Source: Eggerthellaceae bacterium
GTDB lineage: Bacteria > Actinomycetota > Coriobacteriia > Coriobacteriales > Eggerthellaceae
Assembly: GCA_017533165.1 (NCBI GenBank)
Contig: JAFXIM010000308.1
Location: 1 to 7,039 of the forward strand
DNA: 7,039 nucleotides
Direction: 5' to 3'
Below, one piece after another: positions 1-6,780 of this stretch; positions within the stretch are counted from its first letter, which is position 1; each line of letters begins with the position of its first letter. Made by a program: the position numbers and the translations under genes. The notes under the pieces were generated by a model, which saw only the letters and a program-made list of their open reading frames with translations, was not told the origin of the DNA and did not search any database.

Positions 1-40
1 AATATGCATGCACTGACAAATAGCTGGCCAAGAGGATCGC

Positions 41-75
41 CCTCGGGTGTTCCTCAAGTGCCCCAGGTGTTCCTC
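41..75. repeat. Short tandem repeat, 20-bp period
   Basis: Two copies of a 15-base unit lie at 41-55 and 61-75 and match at 13 of 15 positions. The core GGTGTTCCTC is identical at 46-55 and 66-75. The spacing is 20 bp, about two helical turns, so a protein could contact both copies on the same face of the DNA. They lie just beyond the trigger-factor terminator in otherwise featureless sequence. They do not match the HspR, CtsR, ClgR or DnaA box consensus sequences as I know them. Function is unknown; chance duplication is possible with only two copies. Confidence 0.45.
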
Positions 76-91
76 TCGAAAATTATACGAC

Positions 92-117
92 GAGAGCCGC
101 CCCGAAAGGCGGCTCTC
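92..117 (-). terminator. Terminator hairpin after the trigger-factor-like gene
   Basis: A perfect 10-bp inverted repeat (92-101 with 108-117, arm GAGAGCCGCC) encloses a 6-nt loop, 54 nt beyond the stop codon of the chaperone gene. On the minus strand the tail is GTCGTATAATTTTC: no immediate U-run, but a U-rich patch within 15 nt. GC-rich hairpins with poor U-tails are common at gene ends in actinobacteria. It could also work for a converging gene on the plus strand, but none is visible there. Confidence 0.7.
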
Positions 118-171
118 ATGGGGTCTCGTTAAGTCCGCGACATTCGCAGCTGATCCGAGGATGGGCAGAGC

Positions 172-1476
172 CTAGTTCTGCTCGTCTTCGATGTAGGTAA
201 TGTTGGCATGTTCGACAAGCCACTTGTTGGCGCAAACGCGCTGAGCAGCCTCACGCAGTGCGAACATAGAGCCGTTCTTCTCGAATTCAGCGCGCAGCTG
301 CTTGGGATTCGCCTGCGGGTTGATGGACAGGCAGGCCTCATCGAGGTCGGCGTCGGTAATAGAGAGCTTTGCGTGACGATAGACGGAATCGAGGACGAAG
401 CCCTGAACGAGCACTTCGCGCGTCTGGAGCATGAGGAGCATGCCTATCTGCTGCTCGCCGCCGTTTTCCTCGACAAACTGATCCCAGCTCTTGCCCTGAG
501 CCTGCAGGCTCCTGCGAATGTTGTCGACCAGGTTGCCGCGAGTGGCCTCGTACACCTCATCGGCGATCCTGCCCTGGAAGCGCTTTACGAGCTCGTTGAC
601 CGCCGCCTGGCGAACCTGCTCGTCATAGGCACGACGTGCCTGCGCGTCGATGCTGCGGGCAATATCCTGCTTAAGCGCAGCGGCGCTTGGGTACCAAGGC
701 ATGTTCATCTTGACCCATTCGTCGTCAATCTCAGGGACTACGGCCTGCTGGATCTCCTTGATGGTAAGCGTGCAGTCGATCTTCTGGGTAATGGGGTTGT
801 AGTCCTCATCGAAGCTGGGGCCTTCGAAGCTGAAGCTCTTGGTGTCGCCCGGCTTCATGCCGATGATGTTCTCGTCGAAGCCATCGGGCATGTACCCCTG
901 ACCGGTAACGTAGGTACGGCCCTCGGTGCACAGGTTGGCAACGCGCTCGCCGTTTTCGAAGCACTCCATAGCGATCATGCAGATGTCACCAGACTCGATC
1001 ACCTTGTCCTCTGCGGCGGAATAGGTCTTGTAGTTCTGAGCCATCTCGGCAAGCTGAGCCTCGACGAGAGACTCATCAGCTACGTAACGCGGAATGGTGA
1101 TGTCGACAGGATCGTAGCTGGTAAGCTCGTAGCTCGGCTTGAGGGGAACCTCGATCTCGAAGGCAAACTGGGTGTTGCGCTTGAAGGGAGATTTCGGCTG
1201 CGGCGTCGGCGGAACCAGCGGGATGATGTTTTTCTTATCCAAGGCGAAGGGCACGAGAGCCTTCATGGCGTCGGCCTCGACGATGGAGTCGAGGTCCTTG
1301 ATGCCCATCTTCTCCTCGGCAACTTGGGCTACGGTCTTGCCCTCTTCGGGACGCAAGCCCATGGACTGGGCAAACGATACCTGGGCATTGTGGAGAGCGC
1401 CATTGACCTCTGCGGCGGTTGCCACGACGTCAAGGCGAATGGACTCCCCGGTTTTTTTCTTCTGCGTTACTTTCAT
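172..1476 (-). CDS. tig: Trigger-factor-like ribosome-associated chaperone (divergent)
   Basis: A 434-aa protein, close to the usual trigger factor length (about 430). Trigger factor binds at the peptide exit tunnel and shields nascent chains in the cytoplasm. The three-part layout is visible: an N-terminal ribosome-binding-like domain (about 1-125), an FKBP-type domain (about 155-245, with GQGYMPDGF at 192-200 and GMKPGD at 206-211, ending in VPEIDDEW at 247-254), and a helical SurA-like C-terminal domain (about 255-430). Two oddities stand out. The docking signature, usually G-F-R-x-G-K-x-P, reads GLRPEEGKTV at 40-49, with Phe changed to Leu, two extra residues and no Pro. The usual Asp of the FKBP core (around 167-170) appears to be Ala, so isomerase activity is doubtful. 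I chose the ATG at 1476 over an upstream in-frame ATG at 1608 because it has a GAGGAG site 9 nt away, and family similarity begins after it while the extra 44 residues look non-coding. It could be the cell's only trigger factor or a specialised paralogue; the window cannot decide. Confidence 0.85.
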   Translation of the reverse strand: MKVTQKKKTGESIRLDVVATAAEVNGALHNAQVSFAQSMGLRPEEGKTVAQVAEEKMGIKDLDSIVEADAMKALVPFALDKKNIIPLVPPTPQPKSPFKRNTQFAFEIEVPLKPSYELTSYDPVDITIPRYVADESLVEAQLAEMAQNYKTYSAAEDKVIESGDICMIAMECFENGERVANLCTEGRTYVTGQGYMPDGFDENIIGMKPGDTKSFSFEGPSFDEDYNPITQKIDCTLTIKEIQQAVVPEIDDEWVKMNMPWYPSAAALKQDIARSIDAQARRAYDEQVRQAAVNELVKRFQGRIADEVYEATRGNLVDNIRRSLQAQGKSWDQFVEENGGEQQIGMLLMLQTREVLVQGFVLDSVYRHAKLSITDADLDEACLSINPQANPKQLRAEFEKNGSMFALREAAQRVCANKWLVEHANITYIEDEQN

Positions 1477-1485
1477 TCCAAACAG

Positions 1486-1491
1486 CTCCTC
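1486..1491 (-). promoter_or_regulatory. Ribosome binding site fixing the trigger-factor start
   Basis: GAGGAG on the minus strand, 9 nt upstream of the ATG at 1476-1474. No comparable site precedes the alternative in-frame ATG at 1608, so this decides the start. Confidence 0.8.
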
Positions 1492-1505
1492 AAAATGTTT
1501 GCCCC

Positions 1506-1528
1506 GACAAAACCTTGGCACGGCAAGG
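1506..1528 (-). other. Small leader hairpin with T-run before the trigger-factor gene
   Basis: On the minus strand CCTTG (1528-1524) pairs with CAAGG (1517-1513) around a 6-nt loop and is followed directly by TTTTGTC. The layout resembles a weak intrinsic terminator, placed in the leader about 15 nt before the ribosome binding site. The stem is only 5 bp, so it may be incidental; if real it could act as an attenuator. No competing antiterminator fold is obvious. Confidence 0.25.
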
Positions 1529-1562
1529 ATAGAGCTCGTCGAGGCGATCTGATATCGGCTGT

Positions 1563-1568
1563 ATTGTA
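1563..1568 (-). promoter_or_regulatory. Candidate -10 box for the trigger-factor-like gene
   Basis: TACAAT on the minus strand (5 of 6 matches to TATAAT) would give a leader of about 80 nt. The gene lies beyond a strong hairpin terminator, so a promoter in 1477-1679 is expected. No good -35 is found at 16-18 bp (GGTTTG at 17 bp is poor), so this is tentative. Confidence 0.3.
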
Positions 1569-1632
1569 TCGCAAACGCATGGAACCAAACCGGCCAAATA
1601 CGACACAAAGAACCCTAACTGTCTGGAGTTTT

Positions 1633-1644
1633 ATCCAAATGGAT
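1633..1644. other. 12-bp palindrome upstream of the trigger-factor-like gene
   Basis: ATCCAAATGGAT is a perfect 5+2+5 inverted repeat in the gap between the operon terminator and the candidate promoter. It could be a small operator, but a palindrome this short can arise by chance and no second copy occurs nearby. Confidence 0.2.
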
Positions 1645-1679
1645 GAAAGCCACACGCCATCGCCGGGCTCTCCCATGCA

Positions 1680-1712
1680 AAGAGGGCGCCTGCAGTACGC
1701 AGACGCCCTCTT
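1680..1712 (-). terminator. Terminator hairpin after rplW
   Basis: Arms 1680-1688 and 1704-1712 form 9 perfect pairs (AAGAGGGCG with CGCCCTCTT). One C/A mismatch follows, then four more pairs (1690-1693 with 1699-1702) around a 5-nt loop. On the minus strand the stem ends in a short TTT. It starts 27 nt after the L23 stop codon and appears to end the str/S10 transcript here, before any rplB gene. Confidence 0.75.
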
Positions 1713-1739
1713 GAGCAAACTTGTATCTCGCTTTAACGC

Positions 1740-2024
1740 TTAGGCGTTGAAAAGCTCGATGGTCTCGCCCTCGGCCAGGGTAACCATGGCCTTCTTCCAG
1801 GTGCGAGTGTGGCCGGCGGCGTAGCGCATGCGCTTCGGCTTCGGCTTAACGTTCAGGGTGTTCACCTTCACGACCTTCACGTTGAAGATAGCCTGGATTG
1901 CCTGGGCGATCTCAACCTTGTTGGAGTCCTTTGCCACCTCGAAGGTGTAGGTGTTCTTCTCCATCATGTCGTAGCTATGCTCGGTGATGATGGGGCGGAT
2001 GATGACCTCGCGGGGATCCTTCAT
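1740..2024 (-). CDS. rplW: Large-subunit ribosomal protein L23 (uL23)
   Basis: A 94-aa protein of normal bacterial L23 length. L23 binds 23S rRNA beside the exit tunnel and is the docking platform for trigger factor and SRP. The globular part contains VIIRPIITEHS (8-18), VAKDSNKVEIAQAI (30-43) and FNVKVVKVNTL (47-57). The basic extended loop runs KPKPKRMRYAAGHTRTWKKA (60-79). Glu15 aligns with E. coli Glu18, the residue known to be needed for trigger factor docking. The ATG overlaps the rplD stop codon by one nucleotide (TAATG), with AGGAGG about 10 nt before it, so translation is probably coupled to L4. In most bacteria rplB follows directly; here a terminator and a trigger-factor-like gene follow instead. 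Confidence 0.97.
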   Translation of the reverse strand: MKDPREVIIRPIITEHSYDMMEKNTYTFEVAKDSNKVEIAQAIQAIFNVKVVKVNTLNVKPKPKRMRYAAGHTRTWKKAMVTLAEGETIELFNA

Positions 2025-2650
2025 TATGCAAGCACCTCCTCGATGCGCTCAAGGCAGGTGTCAACGATGACGAGAGCCTTGTTGTCGAGGATCTCGTAGG
2101 TGTTGATGTCGCCAACCGGAACGATGTTAACCTTCTGCAGGTTGCGGAAGGAAAGGAAGGTCTCGACGTCCTCGTTGCCGATGACGAGCGTGATGCGCTT
2201 ATCCTCGAGGCCGAGAGCCTTCAGGACGGCAACTGCGTCCTTGGTGCACGGCTTCTCGAAGCCGAAGTCCTTCACGACGATGAGCTCGCCGTCAGCCAGC
2301 TTGGCGGACAGAGCGGAACGCATAGCCAGCTTGACTTCCTTCTTGTTGACCTTGATCTCGTAGGAACGGGGATGCGGTCCGAAGACTGCGCCGCCGCCGA
2401 CCCAGTGCGGTGCACGGATCGTACCCTGACGAGCGCGGCCGGTGCCCTTCTGGCGCCACGGCTTCTTGCCGCCGCCACGGACCTCGCCGCGGGTCTTGGT
2501 GTCATGCGTACCCTGACGCCATGCCGCACGCTGAGCGCGGACGACGTGGTGCATGACGTGCATGTTCGGCTCAATGCCAAACACCGCCGGGTTGAGCTCA
2601 GCAGTGCCTGCTGCGCCACCCTTCACGTCTTTGATCTCAATGGTTGCCAT
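2024..2650 (-). CDS. rplD: Large-subunit ribosomal protein L4 (uL4)
   Basis: A 208-aa protein of full length. L4 binds domain I of 23S rRNA early in assembly, and its long loop lines the exit tunnel constriction. That loop is clear at about 45-100, with GGGKKPWRQKGTGRARQG (59-76) and RAPHWVGGGAVFGP (79-92). The globular domain follows, with RSALSAKLADGEL (111-123) and the C-terminal Rossmann-like part (about 124-208). The tunnel-lining KKPWRQKGTGRA stretch, where macrolide resistance changes arise in other species, looks intact. The start has AGGAG at a rather long spacing (about 11 nt), 32 bp after rplC. In E. coli L4 represses its own operon; nothing visible here proves or excludes that. 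Confidence 0.97.
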   Translation of the reverse strand: MATIEIKDVKGGAAGTAELNPAVFGIEPNMHVMHHVVRAQRAAWRQGTHDTKTRGEVRGGGKKPWRQKGTGRARQGTIRAPHWVGGGAVFGPHPRSYEIKVNKKEVKLAMRSALSAKLADGELIVVKDFGFEKPCTKDAVAVLKALGLEDKRITLVIGNEDVETFLSFRNLQKVNIVPVGDINTYEILDNKALVIVDTCLERIEEVLA

Positions 2651-2682
2651 AATATCTGCAGCTCCTTGTTTCCTGAGTCGAA

Positions 2683-3303
2683 CTAAGCCATGCGAACGCG
2701 AACGAGTGCGTTCTTGCCGCCCGGAACCGCGCCCTTAACCAGGATGAGGTTCTGCTCCTCATCGATGCGAACCAGCTCGAGGTTCTTAACGGTCACGGTA
2801 TCGCAGCCCATGTGACCAGGCATGCGAACGCCCTTGAAGACGCGGGACGGAGTCGCGCACTGGCCGATGGAACCGGGAGCGCGATGGAAGTGAGAGCCAT
2901 GATAGCCAGGGCCGCCGCCGAAGCCGTGACGCTTCATGACGCCTGCAAAGCCCTTACCCTTAGAAGTACCGGTGACGTCAACCTTCTTGACCTCTGCGAA
3001 AGCAGCAACGGTCTGCAGGTCGCCAACCTTGTACTCGGAAGCGTTCTCGACGCGAACCTCGCGCAGGTAGCGAACCGGCTCGGTGCCCTGCTTTGCGAAG
3101 TGACCGGCCATGGGCTTGTTGACCTTCTTCGGCTTGATAGCGCCGAAGCCCATCTGGACAGCCTCGTAGCCGTCGGTCTCGGTGGTCTTCACCTGGCAGA
3201 CCTTGTTGGGCTCGGCGAGGATGACGGTCACGGGGACGACAGTGTCGTTCTCAGCGAAGATCTGGGTCATGCCGATCTTCTTGCCATAGATTGCGTTAAT
3301 CAT
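2683..3303 (-). CDS. rplC: Large-subunit ribosomal protein L3 (uL3)
   Basis: A 206-aa protein of usual bacterial length. L3 initiates large-subunit assembly, and its extension reaches toward the peptidyl transferase centre. Visible landmarks are [11 protein letters not shown] (6-16) at the N-terminus, [19 protein letters not shown] (110-128), [12 protein letters not shown] (136-147), [16 protein letters not shown] (151-166) and [11 protein letters not shown] (185-195). The Gln of GSIGQ (148) is within the region methylated by PrmB in E. coli. The AGGAGG ribosome binding site overlaps the rpsJ stop codon (TAAGGAGGG), leaving a 12-bp gap and suggesting tight coupling to S10. Confidence 0.97.
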   Translation of the reverse strand: MINAIYGKKIGMTQIFAENDTVVPVTVILAEPNKVCQVKTTETDGYEAVQMGFGAIKPKKVNKPMAGHFAKQGTEPVRYLREVRVENASEYKVGDLQTVAAFAEVKKVDVTGTSKGKGFAGVMKRHGFGGGPGYHGSHFHRAPGSIGQCATPSRVFKGVRMPGHMGCDTVTVKNLELVRIDEEQNLILVKGAVPGGKNALVRVRMA

Positions 3304-3315
3304 GCGTAACCCTCC

Positions 3316-3624
3316 TTACAGCTTGATCTCGATGTCGACGCCAGCAGGAAGGTCGAGGCGCATCAGGGAGTCGACCGTGTTAGAGGTCGGCTCGAGGATG
3401 TCAACCAGACGCTTGTGCGTACGCATCTCGAACTGCTCACGGGAGTCCTTATTCACATGCGGGGAACGGATGACGCAGTACAGGTTGCGCTCCGTCGGCA
3501 GCGGAATAGGACCGGAAACCTTGGCACCCGTCTTCAGAGCGGTATCGACGATGAGCTTCGTGGACTGGTCCACGGCCTCATGATCGTATCCCTTGAGGCG
3601 GATGCGAATCTTTTGATTAGCCAC
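3316..3624 (-). CDS. rpsJ: Small-subunit ribosomal protein S10 / NusE (uS10)
   Basis: A 102-aa protein of standard length. S10 sits in the 30S head and, as NusE, also joins NusB in antitermination and links NusG to the ribosome. Landmarks are [14 protein letters not shown] (6-19), GPIPLPT (38-44), [20 protein letters not shown] (54-73) and [11 protein letters not shown] (90-100). The start codon is GTG (3624-3622), supported by GGAGGT 7-8 nt upstream and by the family N-terminus [10 protein letters not shown]. It follows fusA by only 36 bp. In most bacteria tuf lies here; its absence fuses the str and S10 operons directly. Confidence 0.97.
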   Translation of the reverse strand: MANQKIRIRLKGYDHEAVDQSTKLIVDTALKTGAKVSGPIPLPTERNLYCVIRSPHVNKDSREQFEMRTHKRLVDILEPTSNTVDSLMRLDLPAGVDIEIKL

Positions 3625-3632
3625 TTACTTTA

Positions 3633-3637
3633 CCTCC
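3633..3637 (-). promoter_or_regulatory. Ribosome binding site for the GTG start of rpsJ
   Basis: GGAGG on the minus strand, 8 nt before the GTG at 3624-3622 and within the 36-bp fusA-rpsJ gap. It supports the non-ATG start. The gap shows no promoter or hairpin. Confidence 0.85.
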
Positions 3638-3660
3638 AATAAAGCTTTACGGGCGCGCTC

Positions 3661-5781
3661 TTAGGCGTTGCCGCCGGCCTTGCTGATGATTTCTTCCTGA
3701 ACGCTCTTCGGAACCGGCTCATAGGAGTCGAACTGCATGGTGTAAACAGCTCGGCCCTGAGTGCCGGAGCGAAGGTCGGTCGCATAACCGAACATGTTGC
3801 TCAGCGGGACTCGTGCGCTGATGACGGTTGCGTTGCCACGCTTCTCCTGGCCCTGGATCATGCCACGGCGGGAGGGGATGTCACCCATGACGAAGCCCAT
3901 GTACTCCTCGGGAGTCTCGATCTCAACTGCCATGACGGGCTCGAGGATGACCGGGTTGCCCTTCTTAAGAGCAGCCTTGATAGCCATGGAGCCTGCCACC
4001 TTGAAGGCAGCTTCGGAGGAGTCGACATCGTGGTAGGAGCCGTCGATGAGCTCGACGCGGATATCCTCGACCGGGTATCCTGCCAGAACGCCAGAGTTGA
4101 GCGCCTCCTGGATGCCCTTGTCGATGGACGGGATGTACTCCTTCGGCACGACACCGCCGACGATCTTGTTCTCGAACTGGTAACCCTTGCCGGGCTCCTG
4201 CGGGTACATGTTGATAACGCAGTCGCCGTACTGGCCACGACCGCCAGACTGGCGGACGAACTTGCCCTGTACGTTGAGAGCAGGCGTGGTGGCCTTCTCA
4301 CGATAAGCAACCTGCGGCTTGCCAACGTTTGCCTCGACCTTGAACTCGCGAAGCAGACGGTCGACGATGATCTCGAGGTGAAGCTCACCCATGCCAGCAA
4401 TAATGGTCTGGCCGGTCTCATGGTTGGTGGAGACGCGGAAGGTGGGGTCCTCTTCGGCAAGCTTCTGGAGCGCGACGGCCATCTTGTCCAGCTCCTGCTT
4501 GGTCTTCGGCTCGACGGCGATGTCGATAACCGGATCAGCGAACTGCATGGACTCGAGGATGATCGGTGCGTTCTCGGCGCAGAGGGTGTCACCGGTGGAG
4601 GTGTCCTTCAGGCCGACGACGGCAACGATGTCGCCTGCTGCGCAGCTGTCGATGTCAACGCGCTGGTTGGAGTGCATCTGCAGAAGACGGCCGATACGCT
4701 CCTTCTTGTCCTTGACTGCGTTGATGACGTAGCTACCGGACTCGAGCTTGCCGGAATAGACGCGCAGGTAGGTAAGCTTGCCAAAATAGGGGTCGGTCAT
4801 GATCTTGAATGCCAGAGCTGCGAAGGGAGCCTTCACGTCGGAGGGACGCTCCTGCTCTTCCTCGGTGCCCGGAACGATGCCCTTGATAGCGGCAACGTCA
4901 ACCGGAGACGGCATGTACTCGACGACGGCGTCGAGAAGCTCCTGAACGCCCTTGTTCTTGTAGGAAGAGCCAACGAAGACCGGGTGAAGCTTGCACTCGC
5001 AGGTACCCTTGCGGATAGCTGCCTTGAGCTCCTCGACGGTGATCTCCTCTTCCATGATGACCTTCTCCATGAGCTCGTCATCGCAGTCAGCTGCGGCGTC
5101 GATAAGCTCCTGGTAGCGGATCTCGACCTCGTCGGCGTACTCCTCGGGGATCTCGGCAAGCGGCTCGGGGTAGGTCATACCCTTCTCGTCCGCCTTGAAG
5201 TCCCAAGCGGTCTTTGTGACCAGGTCGATGACACCCCAGAAGCGATCCTCGGAGCCCATCGGGATCTGAGCTGCGATAGCCGGAGCATCGAGACGATCCT
5301 TCATGGTCTGGATAGCGTTGAAGTAGTCAGCGCCGATACGGTCGTACTTGTTGATGTAGGCGATACGCGGAACGCCATAGCGGTCAGCCTGACGCCAAAC
5401 GGTCTCAGACTGCGGCTGGACGCCGGCAACGGCGTCGAACACGGCGACGGCACCGTCGAGAACGCGCAGGGAGCGCTCGACCTCTGCGGTGAAGTCAACG
5501 TGGCCGGGGGTGTCGATGATCTGGAAGCGATATTCCTTGCCATCTGCAGCACCGCTGGGGTACTTCCAGAAGCAAGTGGTAGCTGCAGCGGTAATGGTAA
5601 CGCCGTGCTCCTGCTCCTGAACCATCCAGTCCATGGTAGCAGCGCCGTCATGGACCTCGCCGATCTTATGAGTCTTGCCAGTATAGTAAAGGATGCGCTC
5701 GGTAGTGGTGGTCTTGCCCGCATCGATGTGGGCCATGATACCGATATTGCGCGTATCCCTCAGATCAATCTTTGCTGCCAT
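3661..5781 (-). CDS. fusA: Translation elongation factor G (EF-G)
   Basis: A 706-aa GTPase of full length that moves tRNA and mRNA through the ribosome after peptide transfer and, with RRF, splits post-termination ribosomes. Motifs in order are P-loop AHIDAGKTT (17-25), switch [11 protein letters not shown] (60-69), DTPGHVDF (90-97) with the catalytic His at 94, NKYD (144-147, usually NKMD), and GSSYKNKG (271-278). Domain II follows from about 315. Domain III includes [10 protein letters not shown] (463-472), domain IV has GGRGQYG (513-519), the tip GVLAGYP (564-570) and HDVDSSE (584-590), and domain V has [11 protein letters not shown] (636-646). Two changes at normally conserved spots are Arg to His just before switch I (residue 59) and the usual His after GGRGQYG to Asp (520). 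The ATG follows GGGAG, 18 bp after rpsG. All G motifs are intact, so I expect the main EF-G rather than a paralogue. Confidence 0.98.
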   Translation of the reverse strand: MAAKIDLRDTRNIGIMAHIDAGKTTTTERILYYTGKTHKIGEVHDGAATMDWMVQEQEHGVTITAAATTCFWKYPSGAADGKEYRFQIIDTPGHVDFTAEVERSLRVLDGAVAVFDAVAGVQPQSETVWRQADRYGVPRIAYINKYDRIGADYFNAIQTMKDRLDAPAIAAQIPMGSEDRFWGVIDLVTKTAWDFKADEKGMTYPEPLAEIPEEYADEVEIRYQELIDAAADCDDELMEKVIMEEEITVEELKAAIRKGTCECKLHPVFVGSSYKNKGVQELLDAVVEYMPSPVDVAAIKGIVPGTEEEQERPSDVKAPFAALAFKIMTDPYFGKLTYLRVYSGKLESGSYVINAVKDKKERIGRLLQMHSNQRVDIDSCAAGDIVAVVGLKDTSTGDTLCAENAPIILESMQFADPVIDIAVEPKTKQELDKMAVALQKLAEEDPTFRVSTNHETGQTIIAGMGELHLEIIVDRLLREFKVEANVGKPQVAYREKATTPALNVQGKFVRQSGGRGQYGDCVINMYPQEPGKGYQFENKIVGGVVPKEYIPSIDKGIQEALNSGVLAGYPVEDIRVELIDGSYHDVDSSEAAFKVAGSMAIKAALKKGNPVILEPVMAVEIETPEEYMGFVMGDIPSRRGMIQGQEKRGNATVISARVPLSNMFGYATDLRSGTQGRAVYTMQFDSYEPVPKSVQEEIISKAGGNA

Positions 5782-5799
5782 TTACTCTCCCACCATTTC

Positions 5800-6270
5800 C
5801 TAGAAGCGATAGTGCGAGAATGCACGGTTGGCCTCAGCCATCTTGTACATGTCCTCGCGCTTCTTAACGGAAGCGCCGGTGTTCTCGGAAGCGTCGATGA
5901 TCTCCTGTGCGAGGCGCTGGACCATGGTGTGCTCCTTGCGCTTGCGGGAGTAGTCGACGAGCCAACGAATGGCGAGCTGGTTAGCACGACGAGAGTTGAC
6001 TTCCATCGGGACCTGGTAGGTAGCGCCTCCAACGCGCTTGGGCTTGCACTCAAGGGTGGGGCGAACGTTGTCCATAGCCTTCTTGAACACAGTAATGGCA
6101 TCCTGACCGGTCTTCTGCTCGACCAGATCAAATGCACCGTAAACGATGTTCTCGGCGGTGGACTTCTTGCCGTCAAGCAGGACCTTGTTGATCAGCTGAG
6201 CGACAAGACGGTTGTTAAACTTTGCGTCCGGCTGCGTTTCGCGGCGGACTGCTGCTGCACGACGCGGCAT
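5800..6270 (-). CDS. rpsG: Small-subunit ribosomal protein S7 (uS7)
   Basis: A 156-aa protein, the usual length. S7 is a primary 16S rRNA binder that nucleates the 30S head and contacts E-site tRNA and mRNA. Landmarks are the N-terminus [27 protein letters not shown] (31-46), [20 protein letters not shown] (68-87), [15 protein letters not shown] (102-116) and the conserved end [20 protein letters not shown] (136-155). The ATG has AAGGAG 7 nt upstream. It is separated from rpsL by 112 bp, the largest gap in the operon, and from fusA by 18 bp. In E. coli S7 represses its own synthesis by binding the rpsL-rpsG spacer; a similar role for this spacer is possible but unproven. Confidence 0.98.
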   Translation of the reverse strand: MPRRAAAVRRETQPDAKFNNRLVAQLINKVLLDGKKSTAENIVYGAFDLVEQKTGQDAITVFKKAMDNVRPTLECKPKRVGGATYQVPMEVNSRRANQLAIRWLVDYSRKRKEHTMVQRLAQEIIDASENTGASVKKREDMYKMAEANRAFSHYRF

Positions 6271-6382
6271 TAGTTCTCCTTTTACTCTGCGCGCTTCGGG
6301 ACATGTTCTCGTCCATTAGGTCGCATCTTTCGGGGCCCTTCCCCTCAGACGTTTCATCGACCCGCGCGACTTAACGATTTAC
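6271..6382 (-). other. rpsL-rpsG spacer with possible RNA structure
   Basis: This 112-nt spacer is much longer than the other gaps in the operon (18, 36, 12 and 32 bp, then an overlap). On the minus strand GGTCG (6362-6358) can pair with CGACC (6323-6319), enclosing a GGGG/CCCC hairpin (6344-6341 with 6335-6332, loop AAGGG). A weaker GGAC/GTCC pairing lies nearer rpsG. E. coli uses the equivalent spacer as the S7 repressor site. No convincing internal promoter was seen. Confidence 0.3.
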
Positions 6383-6754
6383 TTATTTCGGGCGCTTAGC
6401 ACCGTAGCGGCTACGAGCCTGACGACGCTTGTCGACCGATGCGCAGTCGAGAGCGGCGCGAATGACCTTGTAGCGAACACCGGGGAGGTCCTTAACACGA
6501 CCGCCGCGGATGAGCACCATGGAGTGCTCCTGCAGGTTGTGGCCCTCGCCGGGGATGTAGGCGGTGACCTCCATGCCGTTGACCAAACGGACACGAGCGA
6601 CCTTACGCAGAGCCGAGTTCGGCTTCTTCGGCGTGGTGGTGTACACACGGGTGCACACGCCGCGCTTCTGCGGGTTGCCCTTCAGAGCAGGCGTCTTCTT
6701 CTTGTCGACCTGCTTCTGGCGGCCCTTGCGGACCAGCTGATTAATTGTAGGCAA
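6383..6754 (-). CDS. rpsL: Small-subunit ribosomal protein S12 (uS12)
   Basis: A 123-aa protein, nearly identical in layout to the family standard. S12 sits at the decoding centre between body and shoulder of the 30S subunit and controls accuracy. Landmarks are [10 protein letters not shown] (2-11), [20 protein letters not shown] (28-47), [10 protein letters not shown] (69-78), [13 protein letters not shown] (83-95) and the basic end [11 protein letters not shown]. Lys43 and Lys88, the positions changed in most streptomycin-resistant mutants, are both Lys, which predicts no rpsL-based resistance. Asp89 is the residue methylthiolated by RimO in E. coli. The start is TTG (6754-6752), fixed by AAGGAG 6 nt upstream and by the family N-terminus. 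It is the first gene of the operon, behind a strong promoter and long leader. Confidence 0.98.
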   Translation of the reverse strand: MPTINQLVRKGRQKQVDKKKTPALKGNPQKRGVCTRVYTTTPKKPNSALRKVARVRLVNGMEVTAYIPGEGHNLQEHSMVLIRGGRVKDLPGVRYKVIRAALDCASVDKRRQARSRYGAKRPK

Positions 6755-6760
6755 GACTTT

Positions 6761-6766
6761 CTCCTT
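6761..6766 (-). promoter_or_regulatory. Ribosome binding site for the TTG start of rpsL
   Basis: AAGGAG on the minus strand, 6 nt before the TTG at 6754-6752. It supports the rare start codon; no in-frame ATG or GTG gives the conserved S12 N-terminus. Confidence 0.85.
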
Positions 6767-6780
6767 CTATTCTTTCTGAC

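Noticed and set aside
5..12. TGCATGCA palindrome
   Set aside because: Eight bases only, single copy and at the window edge; expected by chance.
82..87. Perfect TATAAT on the minus strand
   Set aside because: It directly follows the terminator hairpin and has no -35 at suitable spacing; more likely part of the AT-rich terminator tail.
1477..1608. 44-residue N-terminal extension of the trigger-factor-like protein from an upstream ATG
   Set aside because: No ribosome binding site precedes it, the extension would cover the candidate promoter and leader hairpin, and family length and N-terminus fit the ATG at 1476.
208..1743. Plus-strand open frame (511 codons) opposite the trigger-factor-like gene
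   Set aside because: Antisense shadow of a gene with recognisable domains, running on through an obvious intergenic hairpin and a gene gap; its translation is low in complexity and unlike any family.
4030..6273. Very long plus-strand open frame (747 codons) opposite fusA and rpsG
   Set aside because: It is antisense to two clear genes. Its leucine/valine/aspartate-rich translation matches no fold I know and is what the complement of strongly biased codons gives. There is no ribosome binding site context or independent promoter.
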